NCBI RefSeq assembly: GCF_015767275.1
Contig: NZ_JADWMY010000011.1
Location: forward strand, 62,001-126,000
DNA length: 64,000 nucleotides
Origin: Herbaspirillum sp. AP02
GTDB taxonomy: Bacteria; Pseudomonadota; Gammaproteobacteria; Burkholderiales; Burkholderiaceae_D
Reading direction: 5' to 3'
In this document: positions 8,709 through 16,780 of the stretch, piece by piece
Numbering within the stretch: position 1 is the first letter of the stretch
Layout: every line of letters starts with the position of its first letter
Notes under the pieces: generated by a model
Told to the model about the DNA's origin: nothing
Database searches by the model: none
The model's input: only the letters and a program-made list of their open reading frames with translations
Position numbers and translations under genes: made by a program

Positions 8709-9016
8709 GTCGGCGCCCCCGGGCGACGCGCGCCCTCCGGCAGTTGCACCTGCATGCCGGCCTGCACCTGGACCATGCACGACTGCACGTTCTGCTGGCC
8801 GTCGACCTCCACCAGGCAATCGAAGCACACGCCCATCAGGCACAGCGGCGCACGCGCGCTACCGGACACCGCCGTGTGGCGAAACGGCACCACGCCGGCA
8901 TTGAGCATCGCCGTGGCCAGCGGTTCGCCGGCACGCGCCTGGACCGCCTTGCCGTTGACGCTGATCTCGACCACCGGTCGCGGATCTTCCGCTGCAGTCA
9001 ACATTGTCTTAAACAT
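8705..9016 (-). CDS. Small 2Fe-2S ferredoxin-like subunit, gamma subunit of set A
   Basis: A 103-residue ferredoxin-like protein with C-x4-C-x2-C-x12-C ligands (APLCLMGVCFDCLVE, then VQSC). It is very similar in plan to the set B gamma subunit at 6363. It overlaps the upstream DAO gene by 8 bp and the downstream alpha gene by 4 bp, so the set is tightly coupled. In this set the order is beta-gamma-alpha, unlike the gamma-alpha-beta order of set B. Confidence 0.86.
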   Translation of the reverse strand: MFKTMLTAAEDPRPVVEISVNGKAVQARAGEPLATAMLNAGVVPFRHTAVSGSARAPLCLMGVCFDCLVEVDGQQNVQSCMVQVQAGMQVQLPEGARRPGAPT

Positions 9017-10115
9017 CGAATCGCCCCGCTATGAAGGTGGAAATTTCTGCCGGCGGCTGCGCGCCGCGTATCCAGTCGGCAATCGGGCCGGCATGGTTGG
9101 CCGCCAGGGTGATGCCGCTGTGGCAGGTGGCCAGGAAGGCGCCCGGGTACTGTGCGGACTGCTCATAGATCGGGAAGCCATCCGGTGTCATCACGCGCAG
9201 GGCCCCCCAGGTGCGAACCAGGTTGACCTTCTCCAGCAACGGGAAGTACTTGCAGGCGCGCTGGGCGATGTAGGCCAGCTGGTCGATGCTGGTGCCTTCG
9301 TCGAAGCCGGCGTCTTCCTTGGAATCGCCGATCTGCACCACCCCTTCCCCGGTCTGGCGCACACGCCCCGATGGATGGCGCAGGAAGGGCTGCATGCGCT
9401 CGGTCACCAGCACCTGGCCGCGGTTGGGCTCAATCGGCGCCTCCAGGCCCACCAGCGGTGCCAGCTTGCGGTTGCCCAGGCCGGCTGCCAGCACGATCTT
9501 GCCGGCCACGTGTTCCTCGCCATCGGTCCAGGCATGGAAGCCATCGCTGCGATGTTCGATACGGCTGCAATGCACGCCGTTGCGCAACTCGCCGCCGAGC
9601 TGGTGGAAGTTCTGCACCAGCGCCCGTAGCAGGCGCAAGGGGCTGACGTGGCCATCCAGTCGTCCATAGACGCCGCCCACCACCTCGGGGCCGATGTGCG
9701 GTGACAGTTCCTTGAGGCTCTGCGGGTCCAGCACATCAAAGGGATAGTCACCTCCGAGCGCGTCGCGCAAGCCCGAAAGCTTTTGTGCGTAAGCGCGCAA
9801 TTCCTCTTCTTCGAGGAAGAATTGCAGGCCACCCACCTGCGACAGTTCCAGCTCCACGCCGGTGGCGGCGGTAAGCTGGCCGGCGAAGGCGCCCCAGCGT
9901 CTGACCGAGGCCATGCTCCAGCGCGCGTAGTCGGGCTTGTCGAGGCCCTTGCCCTGCACCCACACCAGGCCGAAGTTGCCGCGCGCGGCGCGGAAGGCAT
10001 CGTCGGCGCCATCCAGCACGCGTACACGTTCACCGGCGCGGGCCAGCCCGTAGGCGATGGCCATGCCGACGACGCCGCCGCCGATGACCAGGGTATCGAT
10101 ATCACGCAAGCTCAT
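9009..10115 (-). CDS. DAO-family FAD oxidoreductase, beta subunit of set A
   Basis: A 368-residue D-amino-acid oxidase-family protein. It starts MSLRDIDTLVIGGGVVGMAI with the FAD-binding GxGxxG, then RAARGNFGLVWVQ, a typical segment of the family. The C-terminal CHSGITLAANHAGPIADW closes the FAD site. It is the probable substrate-oxidising subunit of set A. The ATG at 10113-10115 overlaps the stop of the permease gene upstream (ATGA), so the first oxidoreductase is translated directly behind the transporter. Its sequence differs clearly from the beta subunit at 3823, suggesting a different substrate or stereoisomer. Confidence 0.86.
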   Translation of the reverse strand: MSLRDIDTLVIGGGVVGMAIAYGLARAGERVRVLDGADDAFRAARGNFGLVWVQGKGLDKPDYARWSMASVRRWGAFAGQLTAATGVELELSQVGGLQFFLEEEELRAYAQKLSGLRDALGGDYPFDVLDPQSLKELSPHIGPEVVGGVYGRLDGHVSPLRLLRALVQNFHQLGGELRNGVHCSRIEHRSDGFHAWTDGEEHVAGKIVLAAGLGNRKLAPLVGLEAPIEPNRGQVLVTERMQPFLRHPSGRVRQTGEGVVQIGDSKEDAGFDEGTSIDQLAYIAQRACKYFPLLEKVNLVRTWGALRVMTPDGFPIYEQSAQYPGAFLATCHSGITLAANHAGPIADWIRGAQPPAEISTFIAGRFDV

Positions 10116-10912
10116 GAGGTCTTTCCAGCAAGAATGCGGTCCAGTCCGTAGAAGCGGTCCAGGACCACCATCAGGATCAGTGTCAGCACGATCAGCACCG
10201 TCGAAATCGAGGCAAGCAAGGGATCGATCGTGTTGGCGATGTGGTTGTACATCTTGACCGGCAGGGTTTCCGTGCCGGCGGAGGCGACGAAGATGGACAT
10301 GGTCAGCTCGTCGAAGCTGTTGATGAAGGCGATCAGCCAGCCTCCCGCCACGCCGGGGATGATCAGCGGCAGCTCCACCCGGCGGAACACGGTCCATGGT
10401 GAGGCCCCCAGCGCCTCTGCCGCCTGTGCGATGGTCCGGTCGAAACCGGTGGCCGCAGCCACCACCAGGCGCAGCACATAGGGCAGTACGATCACGGTAT
10501 GCGCCATCGTCAGCCCCCATGCGGATCCCGATGCATCGATCAGTGTCAGCAAGCGCAGGATGGCAATGCCCAGCACCACGTTGGGTACCATCAGCGGCGA
10601 CAGCAGCAGGCCCAGCAGGATGTCGCGCCCCGGGAAGCGGTGCCAGGCGATGGCCATGCCGGCGGGTACGGCCAGCACGGTGGCGGCGGTCGCGGCGGCC
10701 ACACCCAGCCACAGGCTTCGGAAGAACGCCTCCATGAAGCTGTCGTCCTGCAGGATCGCTGCGTACCAGCGCCAGGATGCCCCATCGAAGGGCATCGAGA
10801 TGAAGCCCTTGTCGGTGAAGGAGACCATCACCACCACCACCAGCGGCGCCAGCATGAAGACCGCGAACAGCCAGTGGAACACCAGCAGCGAAAACGGTGC
10901 GCGACGGTTCAT
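10112..10912 (-). CDS. ABC transporter permease, PotC-like
   Basis: A 266-residue inner-membrane permease of the spermidine/putrescine (PotC) type with about six hydrophobic segments, starting at residues 10-32. The cytoplasmic EAA loop, AAEALGASPWTVFRRVELP, which contacts the ATPase, lies near residues 155-175. It partners the PotB-like permease with a 4-bp ATGA overlap. The likely cargo is an amine or amino-acid derivative, but cargo cannot be told from a permease. Confidence 0.88.
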   Translation of the reverse strand: MNRRAPFSLLVFHWLFAVFMLAPLVVVVMVSFTDKGFISMPFDGASWRWYAAILQDDSFMEAFFRSLWLGVAAATAATVLAVPAGMAIAWHRFPGRDILLGLLLSPLMVPNVVLGIAILRLLTLIDASGSAWGLTMAHTVIVLPYVLRLVVAAATGFDRTIAQAAEALGASPWTVFRRVELPLIIPGVAGGWLIAFINSFDELTMSIFVASAGTETLPVKMYNHIANTIDPLLASISTVLIVLTLILMVVLDRFYGLDRILAGKTS

Positions 10913-11769
10913 TGGAACACCTGCCTGTAGCGACGCTCGACCAGGCGGTTCACCCCCAGCGAAACCAGCAGCACGATCACCAGCAGCACCACCGACAAGG
11001 CAGCGCCCAGCGGCCAGTTGAGGTTACCGAGGAATTCGTCGTAGATGGTGGTGGGCACCACCTTCAGGCGCCGGCCGCCGATGATGGCCGGCGTGGCGAA
11101 TGCACTGGCAGCGAGCGAAAAGACGATCAGCCCACCCGACAGCACACCCGGAATGACCTGCGGGAACACGATCCGGCGCAGCACCGTGAACAGCCCGGCC
11201 CCTAACGATTCGGCCGCCTGTTCGGTCGCGCCATCGAGCTTCTGCAACGAGGCCCACACCGCCAGCACCATCAACGGGACCAGCACATGCACCAGGGCAA
11301 TCACCACGCCAGTGAAGGTGAACATCATCTTGATCGGACTGGTGATGAAACCCATCGCCATCAGCGCCTTGTTGATCACCCCTTCATTGCCCAGCAGCAC
11401 GGCCCAGCCCAGCGTACGCACCACCACCGACACCAGCAGCGGCCCCAGCACGATGCCAATGGAGATGGCACGCCACTGCGGCGAGAGCCGGCTCAGTACG
11501 TAGGCTTCCGGCACGCCGATGGCGATGCAGATGGCCGTGACCACCAGCGCCATGCCGAAGGTGCGCAGGAAGATGGTGTAGAAATAGTCGTCGCTGGCGA
11601 TGTCGGCGTAGTTGGCCAGCGTCAGATGGTCGCCCGTGGCGCCGCCCGCGACGAAGGGGAAGAAGCTCAACGACAACGTCACCACCAGCGGCAACACCAC
11701 GAAGGCCAGGACGATCAATGCGCTGGGCGAGGCCAGCCAGTAGGGAAGTGCGCTCGGTTTTTCCTGCAT
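10909..11769 (-). CDS. ABC transporter permease, PotB-like
   Basis: A 286-residue permease with an N-terminal membrane segment (SALIVLAFVVLPLVVTLSLS) and further segments after a periplasmic loop. The EAA loop AAESLGAGLFTVLRRIVFP lies near residue 205. The ATG at 11767-11769 is one base from the stop of the ATPase gene. It forms the membrane channel together with the PotC-like subunit. Family membership is clear; the specific substrate is not. Confidence 0.88.
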   Translation of the reverse strand: MQEKPSALPYWLASPSALIVLAFVVLPLVVTLSLSFFPFVAGGATGDHLTLANYADIASDDYFYTIFLRTFGMALVVTAICIAIGVPEAYVLSRLSPQWRAISIGIVLGPLLVSVVVRTLGWAVLLGNEGVINKALMAMGFITSPIKMMFTFTGVVIALVHVLVPLMVLAVWASLQKLDGATEQAAESLGAGLFTVLRRIVFPQVIPGVLSGGLIVFSLAASAFATPAIIGGRRLKVVPTTIYDEFLGNLNWPLGAALSVVLLVIVLLVSLGVNRLVERRYRQVFQ

Positions 11770-11770
11770 C

Positions 11771-12817
11771 TCAGGTCTCCTTGCGCGGTACCAGACGCGC
11801 ATGCTCCGGCGCCCAGCGCAGGCCCACCTGCTCACCCTCGGCAGACTGCGGGTGGCCGGTATTGGCGTGGGTCAGCTGCACCATGCCCAGTGGCGTCTCC
11901 ATCTGATACAGCCAGTGGTTGCCGAGAAACACGCGGGCACCGACCCGCCCCTGCAGGAAAGCCTCATCGGCGCTGGCGAACTCCAGTTTCTCCGGACGGA
12001 TGATGTACTCGATCGGGCCCAGCGTATCGCCTTGCTGGACAGGCAGACGGCAGCCCTTGACCTCGATGAACGCACCGTCATCGCCACGGAGGGCTTCGAA
12101 CACGTTGGCCTTGCCCAGGAAGGTGGACGAGAAACGTCCGTTGGGTTGCTCGTACATGTCGAAGGGACGACCGATCTGTTCGACGCACCCCTTGTTCATC
12201 AGCACCACGCGATCCGACAGCGTCATCGCCTCGGCCTGGTCGTGCGTCACCATGATGGTGGTGACGCCGACCCGGTGCTGCAGGGCGCGCAGCTCGATCT
12301 GCATCTCCTCGCGCAACTTGGCATCCAGCGCACCCATCGGCTCGTCCAGCAGCAGCACCGGTGGCTGGATGGCCAGCGCACGCGCCAGTGCCACACGCTG
12401 ACGCTGGCCACCGGAGAGTTCCTTGGGAAAACGCTTGGCCATGGCGCCAAGGTGGACCAGCTCCAGCGTCGAGGTCACGCGCTTGGCGCGTTCGCCCGAC
12501 GGCACCCTTTGCATTTCGAGACCGAACGACACGTTCTCGGCCACCGTCATGTGCGGAAACAGCGCGTAGTTCTGGAACACGATGCCCAGACCACGACTGG
12601 CCGGCTTGACGCCGGTGATGTTCTTGCCGTTGAGCAGGATGCGGCCGGTCGTGGGTTGCACGAAACCGGCGATCATCTGCAGGGTGGTGGTCTTGCCGCA
12701 GCCCGAAGGGCCGAGCAGGCTGATGAATTCGCCCTTCTCGACCGCCAGGTCGAACTGCCCGACGGCGCTCACGTCGCCGTAGCGCTTGGACAGTCCTTGC
12801 AAAGTAAGGAAGCTCAT
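11771..12817 (-). CDS. ABC transporter ATP-binding protein, PotA-like
   Basis: A 348-residue ATPase. Walker A is GPSGCGKTTT (near residue 36), the signature is LSGGQRQRVALARAL, Walker B is VLLLDEPMGALD, and the switch His is in MVTHDQAEAM. A C-terminal TOBE-like regulatory domain (from ~residue 240) is typical of the PotA/FbpC group. It energises the permeases at 10112 and 10909. It lies between the substrate-binding protein and permease genes, giving the order binding protein-ATPase-permease-permease. Confidence 0.92.
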   Translation of the reverse strand: MSFLTLQGLSKRYGDVSAVGQFDLAVEKGEFISLLGPSGCGKTTTLQMIAGFVQPTTGRILLNGKNITGVKPASRGLGIVFQNYALFPHMTVAENVSFGLEMQRVPSGERAKRVTSTLELVHLGAMAKRFPKELSGGQRQRVALARALAIQPPVLLLDEPMGALDAKLREEMQIELRALQHRVGVTTIMVTHDQAEAMTLSDRVVLMNKGCVEQIGRPFDMYEQPNGRFSSTFLGKANVFEALRGDDGAFIEVKGCRLPVQQGDTLGPIEYIIRPEKLEFASADEAFLQGRVGARVFLGNHWLYQMETPLGMVQLTHANTGHPQSAEGEQVGLRWAPEHARLVPRKET

Positions 12818-12841
12818 GGAGTGTTCCCTGGTCCCGGTCGA

Positions 12842-13870
12842 TCAGCGCTCAACCGCGCGGTTCCAGCGGTTGGTCCACTCGGCGCGCTTGGCATTGATGA
12901 TGTCGTAGTTCGGCGCCACCAGCGCATTGACCTTGTCGGGGCCCGACACCACACGCTTCATCACTTCCGCTGACAGCTTGACGTTCTTGTTGACCGGACC
13001 ATAGCCCTGGGTGGTCGCCAGGAGGGTCTGCACCTCGGGGGTCAGCAGGTTCTGCACGAACTGCTGGCCCAGCTTGGATTGCGGAGCACCTTCAATGACA
13101 CAGGCCGAGGTCATCAATGCCACCGCGCCTTCCTTGGGATACACGAATTCCACCGGCGCGCCCTGGTCGATGACCGACTGCACACGGCCATTGCCCCACA
13201 CCACCAGAGCCGCTTCACCGGTCTGCAGCATCTCCGCCATCTTGCCCGGAGACGGTTCCCAGGCCAGCACGTTGGGAGCGATCTTCTTGATCATGGCGTC
13301 AAAGCCGGGATCGATCTTTTCCTCGCCGCCGCCATTGAGGCGCGCCATCATCACCAGGGTCAGCAGACCGTAGCCGTTGATGATGGGCGGAATCACCACC
13401 TTCTGCTTGTACTTGGGATCGGCCAGGTCCAGCCAGGAGGTCGGTGCCTTCCAGCCGTTCTTGGCGAACACTTCCTTGTTGTAGGCCAGGCCGGTGGCGA
13501 CGAAACCAGTACCGATGGACTTGTCGCCGATCATGCGCGCGTTCGGATAGATATCCTTGGTAGCAGCGTCATCGAGCTTGGCGCACAGGCCCTGGCCCAC
13601 GGCCTGGTACATGGGGCCGTCATCCATCATCGCCACGGACATTTCCTGGTGGCCTCTCTGGGCCTGCATCTTGGCCAGGATATCGGTCGAGTTGCCCGGC
13701 ACATACACCACCTTGGCGCCGGTTTTTGCCTCGAAGGCTGGGATGATCTTTTCCTTGAAGGCCTGCTCGACCGAGCCACCGTAACCGCCGACATAGATCG
13801 TCTCGGCCGCATTTGCACCTGACGTGGCCATCAGGGCCAACGCCGCCATCACACCAAAAGTTCTGCGCAT
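12842..13870 (-). CDS. Periplasmic substrate-binding protein, PotD-like
   Basis: A 342-residue extracellular solute-binding protein of the spermidine/putrescine group. The signal peptide MRRTFGVMAALALMATSGANA ends near residue 21, and the mature protein starts with the typical ETIYVGGYGGS. The start at 13868-13870 has AAAGGGA 8 bp upstream; an in-frame ATG nine codons earlier (13897) would add a charged leader without a better ribosome site. It is first in the 13.9-3.8 kb operon and probably defines the compound later oxidised by sets A and B. Confidence 0.88.
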   Translation of the reverse strand: MRRTFGVMAALALMATSGANAAETIYVGGYGGSVEQAFKEKIIPAFEAKTGAKVVYVPGNSTDILAKMQAQRGHQEMSVAMMDDGPMYQAVGQGLCAKLDDAATKDIYPNARMIGDKSIGTGFVATGLAYNKEVFAKNGWKAPTSWLDLADPKYKQKVVIPPIINGYGLLTLVMMARLNGGGEEKIDPGFDAMIKKIAPNVLAWEPSPGKMAEMLQTGEAALVVWGNGRVQSVIDQGAPVEFVYPKEGAVALMTSACVIEGAPQSKLGQQFVQNLLTPEVQTLLATTQGYGPVNKNVKLSAEVMKRVVSGPDKVNALVAPNYDIINAKRAEWTNRWNRAVER

Positions 13871-14020
13871 CACCAGGTTCCCTTTACAAGTCAGCATGAA
13901 GAAGAAATGCCTTAGGTAAAAACTGCGTTGCCGCTAAGGTTTTTCTAGTTTATGCACTCACCTGCTTTGAAGACATTAAAATTTGATACGCTGCTTATGC
14001 CTAAATGTTATGTGTGCTGG

Positions 14021-14082
14021 CGCGGTGCAAAATCGGGCTACAACCCGCTTTAAATCACTAAAATGGGCATTGCTGCACCGCG
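14021..14082. promoter_or_regulatory. Nested inverted repeats in the transporter/LysR divergent promoter
   Basis: CGCGGTGCA (14021-14029) is repeated perfectly inverted as TGCACCGCG (14074-14082). Inside it lies a second imperfect dyad, AAATCGGG near 14030 and CCCGCTTT near 14044. The region is far more A/T-rich than its surroundings and contains both promoters of the divergent pair (starts at 13870 and 14124). It is a good candidate binding site for the LysR regulator, but this is inference. Confidence 0.45.
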
Positions 14083-14123
14083 ATGATGCATTATTTTTTG
14101 CCATTTGATAGCGAGATTGTTAT

Positions 14124-15056
14124 ATGCGACATTCAGTGAACTTGCGCCAGATTGAAGCCTTTTATTCCGTCATGCGAGCGGGCACGGTGGTTGGTGCGGC
14201 GCAAATAATGAGCGTGACCCAGCCTGCGGTGAGCCGCTCGATTGCGCACCTGGAAATTCGCATCGGCTATCAGCTGTTCGAGCGCCACGGCCGCAAGCTG
14301 GTCCCCACGCCGGAGGCGCAGGCGCTGTATGCCGAGCTCGAACCGATCTACGGCAACCTCGATCGCATCGCCCAGGTCGCCCATGACATCGGCCTGCAGC
14401 AGGCAGGCGCCTTGCGCATTGCAACATTGCCTGCCCTGTCGCAAAGCCTGATTCCCCGCACCGTTGCCCGCTTCATCGCGGCGCGTCCCCAGGTGTCGGT
14501 ACTGATCCAGACCCTGCCGTCGCGGCAGATTGCGGAGATGATCGCGACCAAGCAGTTCGATATCGGCGTGGTGGAACTGCCCCTATCGCAGCCCTCCATT
14601 TCCATCGAACCGCTGGAGCCGCTGGAGCTCGCACTGGTCATGCCTGCTACCCATCGGCTGGCACGTCGCAAGCGCATCTCCCTCAAGGAACTGGACGGCG
14701 AGCGGATGATCATGCTGTCGCGTCACAGCTATATGCGCTATCAGATCGACGACGCACTCTCCAAGCTGCATGTCTTTCCCAGGGTCGTCGCCGAAACACC
14801 CAGCTCGCTGATCGCCTGCTCGCTGGTGGCGGCTGGCGTAGGAATGAGCTTTGTCACGCGCGTGACGGCCGAACCGTTTGCAAATGCAGATGTGGTGGTG
14901 CGCCCGGTCATGGAGGCCGTGGACGGGCGTTGTGCCATCATCTTTCCCTATCCGGGTAAACGACTGGCGCTGGCAGAGACCTTTGCGGCTGACTTGCGGG
15001 ACGAACTGCAATTGCAGCAAATGCGCTATGCCAAAGAGGGTAAGGACCGTCCCTAG
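14124..15056 (+). CDS. LysR-family regulator, OccR/NocR-like
   Basis: A 310-residue LysR regulator. Its N-terminus (NLRQIEAFYSVMRAGTVVGA, then VTQPAVSRSIAHLE) resembles the OccR/NocR opine-sensing branch more than the common LysR pattern. The effector domain begins near residue 92 (GALRIATLPALSQSL). It is divergent from the PotDABC-oxidoreductase operon and is its likely regulator. No strong ribosome site precedes the ATG. It converges with the GNAT gene and the two stop codons overlap within the palindrome CTAG. Confidence 0.9.
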   Translation: MRHSVNLRQIEAFYSVMRAGTVVGAAQIMSVTQPAVSRSIAHLEIRIGYQLFERHGRKLVPTPEAQALYAELEPIYGNLDRIAQVAHDIGLQQAGALRIATLPALSQSLIPRTVARFIAARPQVSVLIQTLPSRQIAEMIATKQFDIGVVELPLSQPSISIEPLEPLELALVMPATHRLARRKRISLKELDGERMIMLSRHSYMRYQIDDALSKLHVFPRVVAETPSSLIACSLVAAGVGMSFVTRVTAEPFANADVVVRPVMEAVDGRCAIIFPYPGKRLALAETFAADLRDELQLQQMRYAKEGKDRP

Positions 15057-15658
15057 CATTCCCGGCGTTCATCCGGATCGCGTTCCAGCGGATTGATCAA
15101 CGAACTCAAGACATGGTCTCGCCACTCCCCGTCGATCATCAGGTAGGAAGCGGCCCGCCCCTCCTGCTCAAACCCCAGACGCTGCAGCAAGGCATGACTG
15201 CGCCTGTTCTCCGGCCGATAGTTCGCCATGATGCGATGCAATCCCAGTGTCGAGAAAGCAAAATCAATCGCACTCGTGAGACCTTCATGCATCAGGCCCC
15301 TGCCCTCGGATGGCTGGTCGATCGAAAAGCCAAGATGACATGCCTGGAACGGTCCGCGCACGATATTGGTAAATCCGCACTCGCCAAGGATGACGTCCGT
15401 GAATCTGTCGCGCAGGAGCAGGTGCAATGATTGCTGCTCTTCCATCCTGCGTGTCATGTCGCGGATGCGTCTTTCCATCGCACCCAGGGTAAAGAAATCA
15501 TCCGCCTTTTCCGGCTCCCACTGCTTCAGATGAAGCCTGTTGCGCTCGTAGTAGCGGAGCAGTTCGTCGGCCTGGCGGTGCAAGGGTGGACTTAAAGTCA
15601 GTCGACTTGTCGACAACAGGATCAAGACTCTCTCCTCATCGGATACGTTGACTTGCAC
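15053..15658 (-). CDS. GNAT acetyltransferase (RimJ/RimL-like)
   Basis: A 201-residue GCN5-related N-acetyltransferase. It has the RimL pattern: SRLTLSPPLHRQADELLRYYERNRLHLKQW, then GECGFTNIVRGPFQACHLGFSID, and the acetyl-CoA helix region GLMHEGLTSAIDFAF with NRRSHALLQRLGFEQEG. The family acetylates protein N-termini or small molecules. The start is a GTG at 15656-15658, because no in-frame ATG gives the full domain. It shares its stop region with the LysR gene. Confidence 0.85.
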   Translation of the reverse strand: MQVNVSDEERVLILLSTSRLTLSPPLHRQADELLRYYERNRLHLKQWEPEKADDFFTLGAMERRIRDMTRRMEEQQSLHLLLRDRFTDVILGECGFTNIVRGPFQACHLGFSIDQPSEGRGLMHEGLTSAIDFAFSTLGLHRIMANYRPENRRSHALLQRLGFEQEGRAASYLMIDGEWRDHVLSSLINPLERDPDERREC

Positions 15659-15690
15659 ATGGCCGGCTGCCTGATCCTGCCCGCTTGCAG

Positions 15691-15933
15691 CTACTGACGT
15701 GTTGCCGCACGGCGCTGGCTACGCATATAGGAATTCAAGCCCGCCACCAGCACCGAAAAGGTGACCGCACAACGTGCGGCGGTGCGCAGATCTTCATGCC
15801 TGGCCACCCAGGTCTCCATGGTGAGCGAAAACTGCCGGGGCAACATCATCTGCCTGAGCTGTAGCACTTGCGTGGCCATCAGGATGTCTTCGTCAGGAGG
15901 TGGCGGCAGCGGCAGGGCGAGAGGCACATCCAT
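15691..15933 (-). CDS. Doubtful small hypothetical protein
   Basis: An 80-codon leftward frame without recognised domains. It has a proline-rich start (PLALPLPPPPDE) and a C-terminal hydrophobic patch (TAARCAVTFSVLVAGL). No good ribosome site is visible before either the first ATG or an internal one at 15877-15879. It fills part of a 446-bp stretch (15659-16104) between the GNAT gene and the lipoprotein gene in which nothing else convincing was found. It may be non-coding. Confidence 0.3.
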   Translation of the reverse strand: MDVPLALPLPPPPDEDILMATQVLQLRQMMLPRQFSLTMETWVARHEDLRTAARCAVTFSVLVAGLNSYMRSQRRAATRQ

Positions 15934-16104
15934 GTTGCGAAGCAGAGCAAGGATGCCGCCGCATATCGTAGAGAAACCATCATCGTCGTCCTAGGTAGTC
16001 CAGCCTGGTGGGCGACACGTGTCAACCTGACGCGAGCCATGCCGGATGTTGAATGCCAGTGCGATACGGGCGCGGCGAAACCGCTCCGTGAGAGTCTCGA
16101 TCCC

Positions 16105-16641
16105 TCAGTCGGTGGTAGATGCGGTCGCCGACACGGCGGGTTGGTAGCGTGTTTGATCAATAAGACGGCGCCCTTCGACCGTTGAGAGTTCAATCAACCG
16201 CCAGCCATACCTTATCTCGCGTGTGACGCCATCGCTGTGCTGTTGAACCTGGGAAGACAGCATCACATACGAAGACTTTCCCGCTTCGACCTTGACGATC
16301 AGAAAAATCGGCTTGTTGACGATGGCGCCAGTGGTATAGAACTTCTTGCCCCACTCCTGTGCAACGACGTGCGGCCCCGGCGTGAGATCAACAAAGGAAT
16401 AACCGTTGTTGTCCAGCTGCATCGCCGGCACGGCGTCGACCCTGAACTCGGCGCTCACCACCCCCATGTAACGCAGGTCGGGGCGGAATACATACAGTCG
16501 CCCCTTGTCCGAGGAAATCGGACCCGCCTCGCTGAAAAGTGGCCCGGTGGCGGAACACGCGGCCAGCAAGCTCAGACAGAACATCATCAATACCGTACGC
16601 ACATGCCTTGTCGGCGCTCCCCCCGCAGTGATGCTCTTCAT
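16105..16641 (-). CDS. DUF2846-type lipoprotein
   Basis: A 178-residue lipoprotein. The signal peptide ends in the lipobox LLAAC (Cys near residue 29), so it is probably anchored in the envelope. The mature part has the DUF2846 pattern RLYVFRPDLRYMG, then LTPGPHVVAQEWG, and a C-terminal IRYGWRLIELS. The function of DUF2846 proteins is unknown. The chosen ATG is at 16639-16641; a GTG two codons upstream is equally in frame. Neighbours give no functional hint. Confidence 0.75.
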   Translation of the reverse strand: MKSITAGGAPTRHVRTVLMMFCLSLLAACSATGPLFSEAGPISSDKGRLYVFRPDLRYMGVVSAEFRVDAVPAMQLDNNGYSFVDLTPGPHVVAQEWGKKFYTTGAIVNKPIFLIVKVEAGKSSYVMLSSQVQQHSDGVTREIRYGWRLIELSTVEGRRLIDQTRYQPAVSATASTTD

Positions 16642-16780
16642 TTCCACCTTTTTTCCACCCCTGTTTTTATGTTTGTGGCATGCGCAATAATCGCTACCGC
16701 GCTTTGTCCAGCGCTGCTCATCCTACCTCACTGCATGGGAAAAATCTTCTGGCGTGGTTCCAGTGCGGAGCCCCTCCCTC

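Noticed and set aside
7239-9629. A rightward open frame of about 800 codons opposite the set A oxidoreductase genes
   Set aside because: It runs antisense across three overlapping genes with clear motifs; composition is typical of a high-GC shadow.
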